A stretch of 50,160 nucleotides of DNA from a virus, in IMG/VR virus record IMGVR_UViG_3300013094_000077, positions 1-50,160 of that record; one strand, 5' to 3'. Made by a program: the position numbers and the translations under genes. Position 1 is the first letter of the stretch, and each line of letters begins with the position of its first letter. Shown here piece after piece: positions 33,801-41,965 of the stretch. The notes beneath the pieces are model-generated. The model was not told the DNA's origin, searched no databases, and saw nothing but the letters and a program-made list of their open reading frames with translations.

Positions 33801-36800
33801 AGGATTTAATTCTTTGATTGGTGGCGCTGGAAATGTCGCGTCTTATGCTGGACTTGGATTTTCAATTTCTGGAGGTAATCCAATTGGGGCTTTAATTGGT
33901 GGAACCGCTGGATTGGCTTTAGAGGCTCCTTCAATATACAAGTCTTTTTCCGATAACTCACCTGAGGTTCAAAAGAAAATAGACAAAATAAAAGAACTAA
34001 TACAAAAAAATGACGAATCTTTAACAAAATACGTTTCATCATTGGAGCAAATAAAAGACTTTTCTGAAAATGGCGGAAAAAAAAGTAGATTAACAAAACT
34101 CCAGTCAGATTTATTTTCTAGCTATTCTTCACTACCATACGATATACAGAAAAAAATAAATAATTCAAATGGCGATTTATCTAGTATATATGAGATAAAA
34201 AATAATTACATAGAGTCTTTAAATCAAAAAAAACAGCTATCGGAAGATGCGCTTGACTTGCCGGAGATATTAAAAAACAAACCAAGTAAGTCTATTTTTG
34301 GAAACGCAAATTTCAATGAAAAAACAAAAAGCTTTTTAAACGATTACATAAATCCTTCAGCCGATTTGCTTTTTAGAACTCAAAACGAAAATGGAGAATC
34401 AATTGGCTCAATACTTGGAAGAATACCTCTTTCAGAAGGTAAAAAGGCATTTTCTTATAATTCGTTCGAGGTTGATGAAAAAACTGGTCAGTTTAAAAAC
34501 AAAAATATACAAGATTTTTTAAATAAATATGGTTTTAACAATGATGTTAGCGATTTGTTTTTAAAAAATGCCTCTGCTCTATCTTCTTCTGGATTTGGTA
34601 ATCTATTGGCTAATAAGTTTTCGCCTGCTTTGGCTCAAAAAAACGCATCAGAAAATAATACTGAATTAGAGGGCACTAGAAAAGAATTAAAAGCTAGAGA
34701 AGATTTGAATGCAAAACTTTTGAATCTAAGCGTAACAGGCGCAGATGCAATAAATAAATTTGAAATAAATGTTCTAGATAAGTTGAATTCTGATTTAACT
34801 GATTTAAAAGTTAAGTCAATTAAAGCTGAGGGAGCCTTTAAAAGAAGTGAAATATATTCTGGAAGTAACGACTATAGCAAGGCGTTTTACTCATATCAAA
34901 GAGCAAATAGTCAACTTAATGACGAATATGGGACGACCGGCTCTGCGGTTTTGAATATTCAGAAGAATTTTTCATCTGAGTCTTCAAAATATTTATTTGA
35001 TTTACTTTCAAGAACATCGGAGTCATTAAATAAATCACAAATAAATTCAAAAAATGGTGACGGCTCTAGTAAAGTAAAAAACAATGTAAAGGCTTTAAAT
35101 TCGGTTCTTGGAGGAAGCTTTTCTATAGACCCTGAAACTTTTCAAGTTTCAAGTTCTGGAAATTTAGATATAAACACTATATCTAATATAAGAAATAGAG
35201 CTATACAAAAAAATCAAGATATAAGTTCTGAATTGCAAGCCATTGGAAGTAATAGTTATTTCACAACCGCCTCCCAGCTTGTTGGAAAATACGGTGCAAA
35301 AAACTTCGGAGATTTAATAGATAAAAATGGTAACAATCCAGAAATACAGCCTCTTTCGATTGATTTATCTAAACTTTCAAAGTCTGAGCAATCAAGAATA
35401 AGAGGATTGGATTCTAAAGGTCTTGACTCTGAAAGTGAAAATTTTCAAGGCTCAAAACAAACTCAAAATTATTTAATAGAAATAATAAATAAATTGGGTG
35501 AAATGATAAATCAAAACAAAGTTAATTTAGACCAAATATCGAATGAATTAAAATCTGGTATAAAGGTAAATCAAACAACTTTTGAAGAAGCAATTCAAAC
35601 TGCTGATACGGCAAGAAATAAACAAATATCAGATACAAATCTTCAAGGTTCAATTTCAAGATTATTCAGTTCGCGCTCTAACGACCTGCTATCCAATCAA
35701 AAAATAGTTGATAGATATTCCGCCACCGACATAGAGGCTAAAAGAACTGTTTTAATACCAGAGCAAGAAAGGATATTAAATAAATTAAATGAGTCCACGG
35801 GGCTTAACCTTGGAGATGTAAGTCAAATAGGGACAGAAATTTCAAAACAAAATTCAATATATAACGGAAACAAAAAATCCGCAGAAGGAATCGAAGCATA
35901 TAAAAACATAAACGAATTAACTAAAGCTCAAAATGAACTCGCAAACGCAGAGGCTAACGCGGCGGAAAAAGCGAAAGAGCTTAGAGACAATTTAGACCCT
36001 TTTTCTGACATAAATGCAAACTATGTAAAATCACAAAACATAGCAATAGCCTCAAATGGAAATGTTGGGGCGACAGAATATAAGAGTGCTTTCCTAGCGC
36101 CGCTACAATACAACCAAAATGATTTCCAGAGAGATTCTGTGGTTGGATTGCAAGATATTGTTGAGACATTTAAAAATGACCTTCCTAATGCGATGCTTGA
36201 GGCGACCAAGGGGGCAAAAAGCACGGGGGAAGCTTTTAAAAAATTAGCTCTTTCACTCGCTGAAGACGTTGAACAAAAAGCAGTTAAGCTTGGGTTTGAT
36301 TCTCTTCTTGGCTCGCTATTTAATAGTCCGAAATCTAATAATGGAAATGGAGGAAGCGGATTATTCTCTATTATTGGTGGAGCTTTAGGTTTTGCAAAAG
36401 GCGGATTCGTAAACATGGGTTCTGGAGTTAAGGATGATGTTCCTGCGCTATTGAGCGGCGGAGAATTTGTTATTAATAAAGCGGCGGTTGCAAAAATCGG
36501 AAAATCTAATTTGGACGCAATAAACTCCAACCCAGATATAACAAAAATACCTCGCGGCGGAACAGGATTAAACCAATACGCCGGAATAACAACCGACAGT
36601 ATATCTGGAAACAGTAATTCAGCAAATGTTTTGCTTTCAAATGCGTTACTTTATGAAAATAATTATTCCCCAAATTCAATTCAAAGCAAATTTCTTTCCA
36701 ATATAGGCGCTTCTAGTTCTCTAGACCCACAAAATAAAGTAAAATACAATAGGCAAAGATGGTTGTTTGATAGGTCAGTGTCTTATAATAGTTTTGTTAG

Positions 36801-37560
36801 CAATACATTGCAGCCTTGGGAAAGAGAGCAAAGAATGAAAGCTATACAGGCAGACATAGCTGCCGTTGGCTCTATAGCTGGCGCTGGACTAAGATATTAT
36901 AATTCTTTAGGAAGCTCTTCGTCAATAGGAACTGGCGGAAACAGCATTAATTACGATACAAGCAATCAAAATTATGGATTTCCAAATAATTATGACATAA
37001 CAACGAATCCGGGCGGGATAGAAACCGCCGCAAAAGGCGGTTATATAAGAGGGTTTGCGTCAGGCGGTATGTTTGGAGGCGATTCATCATCTGATTCTCA
37101 CAGAGCTATGATTATGGGCGGAGAATATGTTATGTCTCCTTCAACAGTGAATAAATATGGTAAAGGATTTTTTGAAAATCTAAATAATGCGGATAAATAT
37201 GCCTCCGGCGGATTGGTCGGTTCTTATGGCGGAAACTCGTCTTCAGACATAGTTAATGTCTTAAGCCAGATAAGAGATAGAATTGGCTCAAATTCATCGA
37301 ATTCAGTAAATCAAAACAATAGCTCGAATAACCAAACAAACCACGTCAGCATAAACGTAACAATGGCAAACGATGGCTCAGTTTCAAACACAAATCAACA
37401 GCAAAATTCAAGCGGAGGAAAAGGAACACAGAACGAACAAAAAGATACATGGGGTAAAATATCTGGAAACATAAAATCCATGATACTAAAAGAATTAACT
37501 GAACAAAATAGGCCGGGCGGATTGCTATATGTAAACAATCAAAAGCAGCAAAGAAAATAA
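30823..37560 (+). CDS. Tape measure protein
   Basis: At 2245 residues this sets tail length; with about 1.5 angstrom per residue a tail near 330 nm is expected. Residues about 80-330 are the conserved helical domain of phage tape measures (V-Q-K-S-L-A-N-I-N-V-I-L near 87, then E-T-A-L-Q-F-A-R-Q-G-L-G near 132). Hydrophobic stretches near 965-1035 may insert in the host membrane. The rest is long helix and coiled coil, rich in Asn, Ser and Lys. Two similar C-terminal modules carry K-G-G-F...L-L-S-G-G-E-F-V-I (about 1880) and K-G-G-Y...M-I-M-G-G-E-Y-V-M (about 2100). Upstream are the chaperone copies. AAGGA precedes the ATG. Confidence 0.93.
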   Translation: MAFDGDLQAVLNLDTSAAQRKAADFARSFPAIKIRVDGAPLGRISREVNEFDKSLAAANSRTLAFASSAGQLYGISRAFGELVKQTVEVQKSLANINVILNLSQGSLAQFSTKLFGIANTTAQSFKTVSETALQFARQGLGVEETLKRTSAALTLARIGGVDLDTSMKAITTTLNTFTEAGIEAYDIVNKIATVDTKFSVSGNVIAEALTRVASTAEETGVSFDRLIGVTTALQQITARGGAVIGNSLKAIFTRIERPQTIQQLNEMGIITEDLNGKMLSADTILTNLAKKYNDLTSAQKAQIDNMAAGLFQINQFRALIGDLAKENGIAARATQTAADSTDQATRRQTALNQTLSAQIQQTLNNLTQFASKVGDVSIAPALQNLLKGVNFATDTTIGEGLGEGILKGLGNFLSGPGLAIVGTLAYKLSSGFASYATKSFAQILEVGSSKLEKEKAFQNLLLTEPALVEKINQAGNDTLKIQNLINDTIQKQISSFNAAASAAAKVGDITAVGVGANLSNKPFIASGGKIIKNGSSSGLPFFSETATDLMTAIAREKAMGVDPSTIRIGASPQLVSPDNPNGLGVYNTKDEPLGLSQGISRAAANGVDPKKNGLIPNYADTFSSTFGVSQNGQIYLNDLKQINLKIESMKYLIDSGLLNQKALNSATVGLANKYLLTQEAMDKVAGTLNQYFSNYKSTKKNPLLLGYTPPSYSGEQLPLKLEFRKSNKELEQELYNRFPTYNGNNPETTKVPSDLVIGGSKYASLYNSTNPKYLYSQLNNQNKRIAKESSLYDLENRSKSLLLKDESGKENILLGRNYGFENLRGSSIVTKQINEYLEKLKQGAKQSSEEMKKFASSIESNISSLSFGGSESNNLTKFFRIKNESGSLAEKIGEPIRNSILQEEQRDILRQKFQSEVQSISLSGALFGSLSPNSKYRRLSSQAKEVGGEGIFNDKKQELSNKALGYSFLIPIVAGIAQTASKSIIGDDSSRSRGFNSLIGGAGNVASYAGLGFSISGGNPIGALIGGTAGLALEAPSIYKSFSDNSPEVQKKIDKIKELIQKNDESLTKYVSSLEQIKDFSENGGKKSRLTKLQSDLFSSYSSLPYDIQKKINNSNGDLSSIYEIKNNYIESLNQKKQLSEDALDLPEILKNKPSKSIFGNANFNEKTKSFLNDYINPSADLLFRTQNENGESIGSILGRIPLSEGKKAFSYNSFEVDEKTGQFKNKNIQDFLNKYGFNNDVSDLFLKNASALSSSGFGNLLANKFSPALAQKNASENNTELEGTRKELKAREDLNAKLLNLSVTGADAINKFEINVLDKLNSDLTDLKVKSIKAEGAFKRSEIYSGSNDYSKAFYSYQRANSQLNDEYGTTGSAVLNIQKNFSSESSKYLFDLLSRTSESLNKSQINSKNGDGSSKVKNNVKALNSVLGGSFSIDPETFQVSSSGNLDINTISNIRNRAIQKNQDISSELQAIGSNSYFTTASQLVGKYGAKNFGDLIDKNGNNPEIQPLSIDLSKLSKSEQSRIRGLDSKGLDSESENFQGSKQTQNYLIEIINKLGEMINQNKVNLDQISNELKSGIKVNQTTFEEAIQTADTARNKQISDTNLQGSISRLFSSRSNDLLSNQKIVDRYSATDIEAKRTVLIPEQERILNKLNESTGLNLGDVSQIGTEISKQNSIYNGNKKSAEGIEAYKNINELTKAQNELANAEANAAEKAKELRDNLDPFSDINANYVKSQNIAIASNGNVGATEYKSAFLAPLQYNQNDFQRDSVVGLQDIVETFKNDLPNAMLEATKGAKSTGEAFKKLALSLAEDVEQKAVKLGFDSLLGSLFNSPKSNNGNGGSGLFSIIGGALGFAKGGFVNMGSGVKDDVPALLSGGEFVINKAAVAKIGKSNLDAINSNPDITKIPRGGTGLNQYAGITTDSISGNSNSANVLLSNALLYENNYSPNSIQSKFLSNIGASSSLDPQNKVKYNRQRWLFDRSVSYNSFVSNTLQPWEREQRMKAIQADIAAVGSIAGAGLRYYNSLGSSSSIGTGGNSINYDTSNQNYGFPNNYDITTNPGGIETAAKGGYIRGFASGGMFGGDSSSDSHRAMIMGGEYVMSPSTVNKYGKGFFENLNNADKYASGGLVGSYGGNSSSDIVNVLSQIRDRIGSNSSNSVNQNNSSNNQTNHVSINVTMANDGSVSNTNQQQNSSGGKGTQNEQKDTWGKISGNIKSMILKELTEQNRPGGLLYVNNQKQQRK

Positions 37561-38439
37561 CTAATGAAGACCAATATGTTTTTTAATAATTTCAATTTGA
37601 GACTTAAGAGATTGATACGCTTCATCCATTATTATAGCTCCCTTATTATATACAATATCTTGAGATATGGAATTTTTAACTAAAAGTGGTATTTTTAGAT
37701 TTGGCGTAAAATGATTGAATGATTCGTAATAGCAGTTTTTTGAAGTTTCACCTAGGTAATTTTGAGATAGTGTGGCGGTTGTTTTCTCTGCATATATTTT
37801 TCCGCTTTTTATGCTGATGGGCAAAGAGTAATCAAAAACTATAAAAGTTTTTCCATCTGAAAAATAAATGTCTTTAATTGTTTTTTCCATTATTTTTCTT
37901 TCTGGTATGTCTATGAATTTTATTTTAAATTTAGCCGTTTTGCCGACTGAATCGAATCCTTCGCATAAACAATTTGGTTGAGACGTGTATTTTCCTCTCG
38001 ATTTTATGCTAACCGAATTTATTTGTCCGTCTTGATTTATTCCATCAATTTTCAACACGCATCCATCATGCCTTCCAATTGATAGGTCGAAAAAAGCGTT
38101 CTCTAATTTAAGAAAAATTTCTTCATCTGCTCGAAATCCTGAATCAGATGAAACAATCTCCTCAACAAAAACTGCCTCGTATTCTTTGTAAGAAATTTTA
38201 AGAACGTCATTTTTTTGAAGATTTATTCCTACATCGGCGTTAATTGATATAATTTTGCTGTTTTCTACGTTAAAATCAGATGTATATAAAAATTTAGATT
38301 TATCTATTACATTATAAAGTATGTTATCAGAGCCTATCTTTATAAAACATCCGGGAGTTATTGAGCTAAATTTATCAACAGTGGATGATATTATTTTATT
38401 TGAATCTTTTTTTATAGAAATTGTATAGTCTAGATTCAT
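37561..38439 (-). CDS. Hypothetical structural-region protein
   Basis: This is an unrecognised 292-residue protein. It is mostly short beta strands with moderate charge, a G-K-Y-T-S-Q-P-N-C-L-C-E-G-F segment near 148-161 with two cysteines, and a helical C-terminus (A-Y-Q-S-L-K-S-Q-I-E-I-I-K-K-H). The ATG at 38439 follows the previous stop by one base (TAA-T-ATG); an upstream ATG would overlap the preceding gene. It is last in the leftward portal operon and convergent with the tape measure stop without a gap. A head or tail accessory role is inferred from the neighbours. Confidence 0.6.
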   Translation of the reverse strand: MNLDYTISIKKDSNKIISSTVDKFSSITPGCFIKIGSDNILYNVIDKSKFLYTSDFNVENSKIISINADVGINLQKNDVLKISYKEYEAVFVEEIVSSDSGFRADEEIFLKLENAFFDLSIGRHDGCVLKIDGINQDGQINSVSIKSRGKYTSQPNCLCEGFDSVGKTAKFKIKFIDIPERKIMEKTIKDIYFSDGKTFIVFDYSLPISIKSGKIYAEKTTATLSQNYLGETSKNCYYESFNHFTPNLKIPLLVKNSISQDIVYNKGAIIMDEAYQSLKSQIEIIKKHIGLH

Positions 38440-38440
38440 A

Positions 38441-39754
38441 TTAATAAATTGGATAATTTTGATATGGAACGCCCATTTGACCGCTGGCAAATACGCCTTG
38501 AGAATTTGAATATGGATTTATTTCTACTGATGACTGGAACGAAAGCGTTCTTAAATTTGAAACACCGTCCGAAACCTGTATATTATTTAATTTTGCGCCT
38601 CTAATATTGAATATTAAGGCACTTCCAGTTATAAAAGTGAATCTTTCTGATGCAATAGAAATGTTATAATCGTATGAATAATCTTTGTTAGTTATATATG
38701 AAAGCGAACCCGTAAATGAATCGCCAATAATAGCCGAAACAGAAATTGATGCCATCACCGGAGGATTTATTTGCCTATCAAGGGGCAGTATATATCCTAA
38801 TGAACTCATTACATCTCTATTTAAATCCAAAGACAAATCAAAAGACTGTATTTTAATATCTTGAAAATCGAAAAGAGAAGTAATTGAATTTGAATTATTT
38901 TGAGAGATTGAAATTTTTATATCGCCGGGTATTAATACGGATTGAGACGCTCCTGTATATACAGGGGGTATGCTGAATAAGCTTGTATTATTGTAGTTCC
39001 CAGAATTTGGTTCGATATAGGGCGATACTCCGGTTGAACCAGAAAGGAAAATTATATTTTCGCAAGTATATGAAACTGAAGCGTATGGAAATTGACCAAC
39101 TGAAGCTGAAAATTTGTAGCTATCTAAATAACAATTTCCAAAACCGTAAGTATAGACTCCCTTCCCAACGGTGTTTTGAGAAGTTCCATTAAGAGACGAA
39201 GAGTTTGAGTTTAAATAATTTAAATCGGACGGACTCGAATTGGTGCATACAAATATGCTTTTAGCCTCTCTTGTTGAGTTCAGCCAGTAAATAGAATTTC
39301 CATTCAAATCTATAAAATAATTTGAATAATCCTTGGAATAGTTTCTGTCGTTTAAACCAGATATTATTGACGGGGGATTTCCGCCGTATATTGGAGCGCC
39401 GGTTCCGTTTAAAGGTGTGTCCAAAGTAAGGCCAATTCTTGATTCATTTATTGCGCCCGCCGAATAGTAAGAAATTTTAAGAGACGGTATCGGATTTGAA
39501 ACAATGGGCCTTCCTATTGTTCCATAAGAACCTATTTGTTTTAAATCTGTTCTAGGAACTCCAAAACCATAAGAAACATCGAATACTCTAATCAAAGGAT
39601 TAATTGAATTATATGAATATCCAAGGCTTCCGTTTAATTGAGTTGAAATCAAGTTTGGAGTTTGGTTTCCACTAAAATCAATAAAATAATATCCGCTAGA
39701 GTTATTAGAGGATATAAATGCTCCAATTTGGTTATATATTTTCCTGTTAGACAT
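38441..39754 (-). CDS. Tail-tube-like virion protein, second site
   Basis: This 437-residue protein is the clearest paralogue of the tail tube. Ordered matches are S-L-K-I-S-Y (about 90) with V-T-F-S-I-S-Y, G-N-C-Y-L-D-S-Y-K-F (about 210) with G-N-A-F-I-S-S-Y, F-D-L-S-L-D-L-N-R (about 305) with Y-N-L-S-F-N-L-N-L, and I-R-G-A-K-L (about 390) with L-K-G-A-K-F. The following F-Q-S-S-V-E strand also matches. It starts seven bases inside the portal gene end and is coupled to it. Placement beside the portal rather than the tail genes is odd; a special tube ring at the head-tail joint or tail end would fit. Confidence 0.72.
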   Translation of the reverse strand: MSNRKIYNQIGAFISSNNSSGYYFIDFSGNQTPNLISTQLNGSLGYSYNSINPLIRVFDVSYGFGVPRTDLKQIGSYGTIGRPIVSNPIPSLKISYYSAGAINESRIGLTLDTPLNGTGAPIYGGNPPSIISGLNDRNYSKDYSNYFIDLNGNSIYWLNSTREAKSIFVCTNSSPSDLNYLNSNSSSLNGTSQNTVGKGVYTYGFGNCYLDSYKFSASVGQFPYASVSYTCENIIFLSGSTGVSPYIEPNSGNYNNTSLFSIPPVYTGASQSVLIPGDIKISISQNNSNSITSLFDFQDIKIQSFDLSLDLNRDVMSSLGYILPLDRQINPPVMASISVSAIIGDSFTGSLSYITNKDYSYDYNISIASERFTFITGSALIFNIRGAKLNNIQVSDGVSNLRTLSFQSSVEINPYSNSQGVFASGQMGVPYQNYPIY

Positions 39755-41837
39755 CTTTTATTTCGCTATCAACTAGATAAACAGCTAATCTAGGGGATAT
39801 TCCATGTAGGGCGGCAACCGCGTCTATTTTTTGAATTCTTTCAATATTGTCATTGACTGGATTGTTTAAATATTTTTTGATGGTTTCTTCTTCTTTCCAT
39901 TTTTCCGGTTCTGAATTAGCTATTATAACCTCTGAGATTTCATCAATTATATTTTTATGGAATTCATTTACTTCCTCTATATTTTTTTCTTTTATGTATG
40001 CTTCCTTGACCATTTCTCTTAATTTTGTAGCCAGAATAAGTTCGTCCTTAATTTTAGAAAGAGAATTTCCGTCAAAGTTTTCGTTTGAGGCTTTTGAAAC
40101 TCCGGGTTTCTTGGTTGTCTGTTTGGTTTTTATGCTGTTTGGCCTTCCTGCCGGTGTGGATACTTGGGAGTTCATTTTTGATTGAATGCCAAGTTTAGCT
40201 ATTTTTAGCTGGTCAAACGGGCCGCCGGTAAGAGGTTCGTAAAAGCCCTTGTCTCTTAATGTTCTGTATTCCTGTTGGTTTTCCAAAGACTCTTCTTTGG
40301 TAGGGACTCTGCCTGTATTTATGGCTTCTATCGCCTCTGGGGGAGTCAAAATGCCTAAATTAGATAACTGAGTTACTATTCTTTCCCAGTCTGACTCGTC
40401 TCTTAAGTCAATGTCTTCAAATTTTGGAGTTGGACAAGATTGAAAACCCATAGTTTTAGCTATTTTTTTCATTTCCGGTATAAGAAATTCGTTTAAAAAC
40501 ATTTCTCTTCCCTGCTTTAGTCTTTCGACGAAAAGTTTAACAGATATAAACTGGTTTGCAAATTTAGAGTCAGTTCCGGTTAGAATGTAATTTAAGCCTT
40601 CTTTTATATCCTGATTGACTATTTCATATTTTTTGGGGTCTAAAAAATCACCGATAGAAGGAATCGCCCAAGTCAATTTCGTTGTAAAATCAGCTACCAA
40701 AACTTTGCCAACGGATTCAGATTCAAAAAGGCCTCTCATTGCTTCGGCGGCCTTTCCATCGAACATATATGAACCGTCTTTTGATTCGTATCCCATGTTA
40801 ACAAGCAAAACAACTTGATTCATTGTTCTAGCTACGGCCATATCTACGTTTTTCATCTCTTGCTTCCACTCAATGTCTTTCAAAACTGGATATCCGGGTG
40901 GAACCGCCATTGGCTCGTAATCTTGTTTTTTTAGAAATGTAGCATATAATCTTTCTGGATTTAAAGGTATAATTACCGTTCCAGCGCCAGACTCTATTTG
41001 CTTTTGAGTGCTTTCCGGCAAGCTTTGAAAAAATAACTTCTCTTCCTCGGTTTCGGCGGCTCTTAAACGATGTATTTCGTAACCATTAAGCCTTTTGAAA
41101 AAGATAACATTTGAGCCGAATACAATATTTGATTGAACGCCTATATCGTATGGATTTATTACAATATATCTAATTGGAAGTGTTATAGATTTTGATGCAG
41201 AGCATCCATATATTTTGTTTAATCTAGCTATATCAGATGGCTCTGGTTTTACTTCAAATCTATAGAAAAATGCGTTTCCAGAACGATATAATTCTCTAAA
41301 GAATTTATCTTGAACTGATTTAATATTTATCTCTTCCAAAAAATTACTAAAGAAGTTTCTAGCTTTTGAAGTTCCGCCTTGAAAGTAAATATTTGAGCAA
41401 GAAAACTCGGTCATTGCGTCTATTATATTTCTAAAAACAGCAAAATTATAATAGGCTTTTTGACATAAATATATAGCCTCTGACAGTGGAAACATACCGC
41501 CAGCGTCTCCGCTGCCCCTTCTTTGAGAATAGGCGGAAAAAGGCTCAATACCATTTCTAATATTAGCAAACTCATCCGTTGGCCTTGAAGTTGCGGCGGC
41601 GTTTCTTCTCATGGAAGAGGCTTTAGATTCGTTTTTGCCGGAAAGAACTGGTGTATATAATTTACCTTCGGAATCAACAAATTTTTCCAGTTTTGACGCT
41701 TTTGAATCTTCCACTACAAAAATTCTTCCATTTTTATTCCTTTGGGTCTTAAAATTGGCCGTCCCGTTATTGACCGAATTCCAAGCTTGTTTGTAGTCAA
41801 TTCCTTGTTCTTTGGCGTATTCTGATAATTTTTTCAT
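39747..41837 (-). CDS. Portal protein with N-terminal helix-turn-helix
   Basis: This 696-residue protein is assigned as portal from its length, its central region (F-F-R-E-L-Y-R-S-G-N-A-F-F-Y near 182-195, then Y-I-V-I-N-P-Y-D-I-G near 228), the T-G-T-D-S-K-F-A-N segment near 427, and a helical C-terminal half. The first 45 residues are unusual: L-S-E-Y-A-K-E-Q-G-I-D-Y-K-Q-A-W, then N-G-R-I-F-V-V, a pattern of the MerR-like DNA-binding head of IS607-type serine recombinases. About 90 polar residues link it to the portal core. The ATG at 41837 is nine bases after a leftward GTGTAA element. The portal ring is the DNA gateway and the docking site for terminase and neck. Confidence 0.8.
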   Translation of the reverse strand: MKKLSEYAKEQGIDYKQAWNSVNNGTANFKTQRNKNGRIFVVEDSKASKLEKFVDSEGKLYTPVLSGKNESKASSMRRNAAATSRPTDEFANIRNGIEPFSAYSQRRGSGDAGGMFPLSEAIYLCQKAYYNFAVFRNIIDAMTEFSCSNIYFQGGTSKARNFFSNFLEEINIKSVQDKFFRELYRSGNAFFYRFEVKPEPSDIARLNKIYGCSASKSITLPIRYIVINPYDIGVQSNIVFGSNVIFFKRLNGYEIHRLRAAETEEEKLFFQSLPESTQKQIESGAGTVIIPLNPERLYATFLKKQDYEPMAVPPGYPVLKDIEWKQEMKNVDMAVARTMNQVVLLVNMGYESKDGSYMFDGKAAEAMRGLFESESVGKVLVADFTTKLTWAIPSIGDFLDPKKYEIVNQDIKEGLNYILTGTDSKFANQFISVKLFVERLKQGREMFLNEFLIPEMKKIAKTMGFQSCPTPKFEDIDLRDESDWERIVTQLSNLGILTPPEAIEAINTGRVPTKEESLENQQEYRTLRDKGFYEPLTGGPFDQLKIAKLGIQSKMNSQVSTPAGRPNSIKTKQTTKKPGVSKASNENFDGNSLSKIKDELILATKLREMVKEAYIKEKNIEEVNEFHKNIIDEISEVIIANSEPEKWKEEETIKKYLNNPVNDNIERIQKIDAVAALHGISPRLAVYLVDSEIKDV

Positions 41838-41846
41838 TTTTAATTA

Positions 41847-41852
41847 TTACAC
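41847..41852 (-). promoter_or_regulatory. GTGTAA-type promoter candidate for portal operon
   Basis: Read leftward the sequence is TTTTAGTGTAATAATT, as in front of the tail tube (TTTTAGTGTAATATT). Only nine bases separate the hexamer from the ATG at 41837, so the message would be almost leaderless. A separate inverted repeat TGGAAT-N6-ATTCCA lies at 41866-41883. Confidence 0.45.
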
Positions 41853-41901
41853 TAAAAGGATAAAATGGAATATTTTTATTCCAATTTGTCATAATATTAT
41901 A

Positions 41902-41929
41902 TTTAAAAAATATAAATTAAACATATAAT
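41902..41929 (+). promoter_or_regulatory. Possible sigma70-type promoter for glycosyltransferase genes
   Basis: TTTAAA (41902-41907) and TATAAT (41924-41929) are separated by 16 bases, 36 bases before the ATG at 41966. No rightward GTGTAA is present in this gap. The match is to a very AT-rich background, so weight is modest. Confidence 0.35.
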
Positions 41930-41965
41930 ATTTTAAATAACCAAGAATTTTAATAAATTAAAATA

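Noticed and set aside
36021-36530. 169-residue antisense frame in the tape measure gene
   Set aside because: It is a shadow of the Ala/Gly-rich coding frame, with no independent support.
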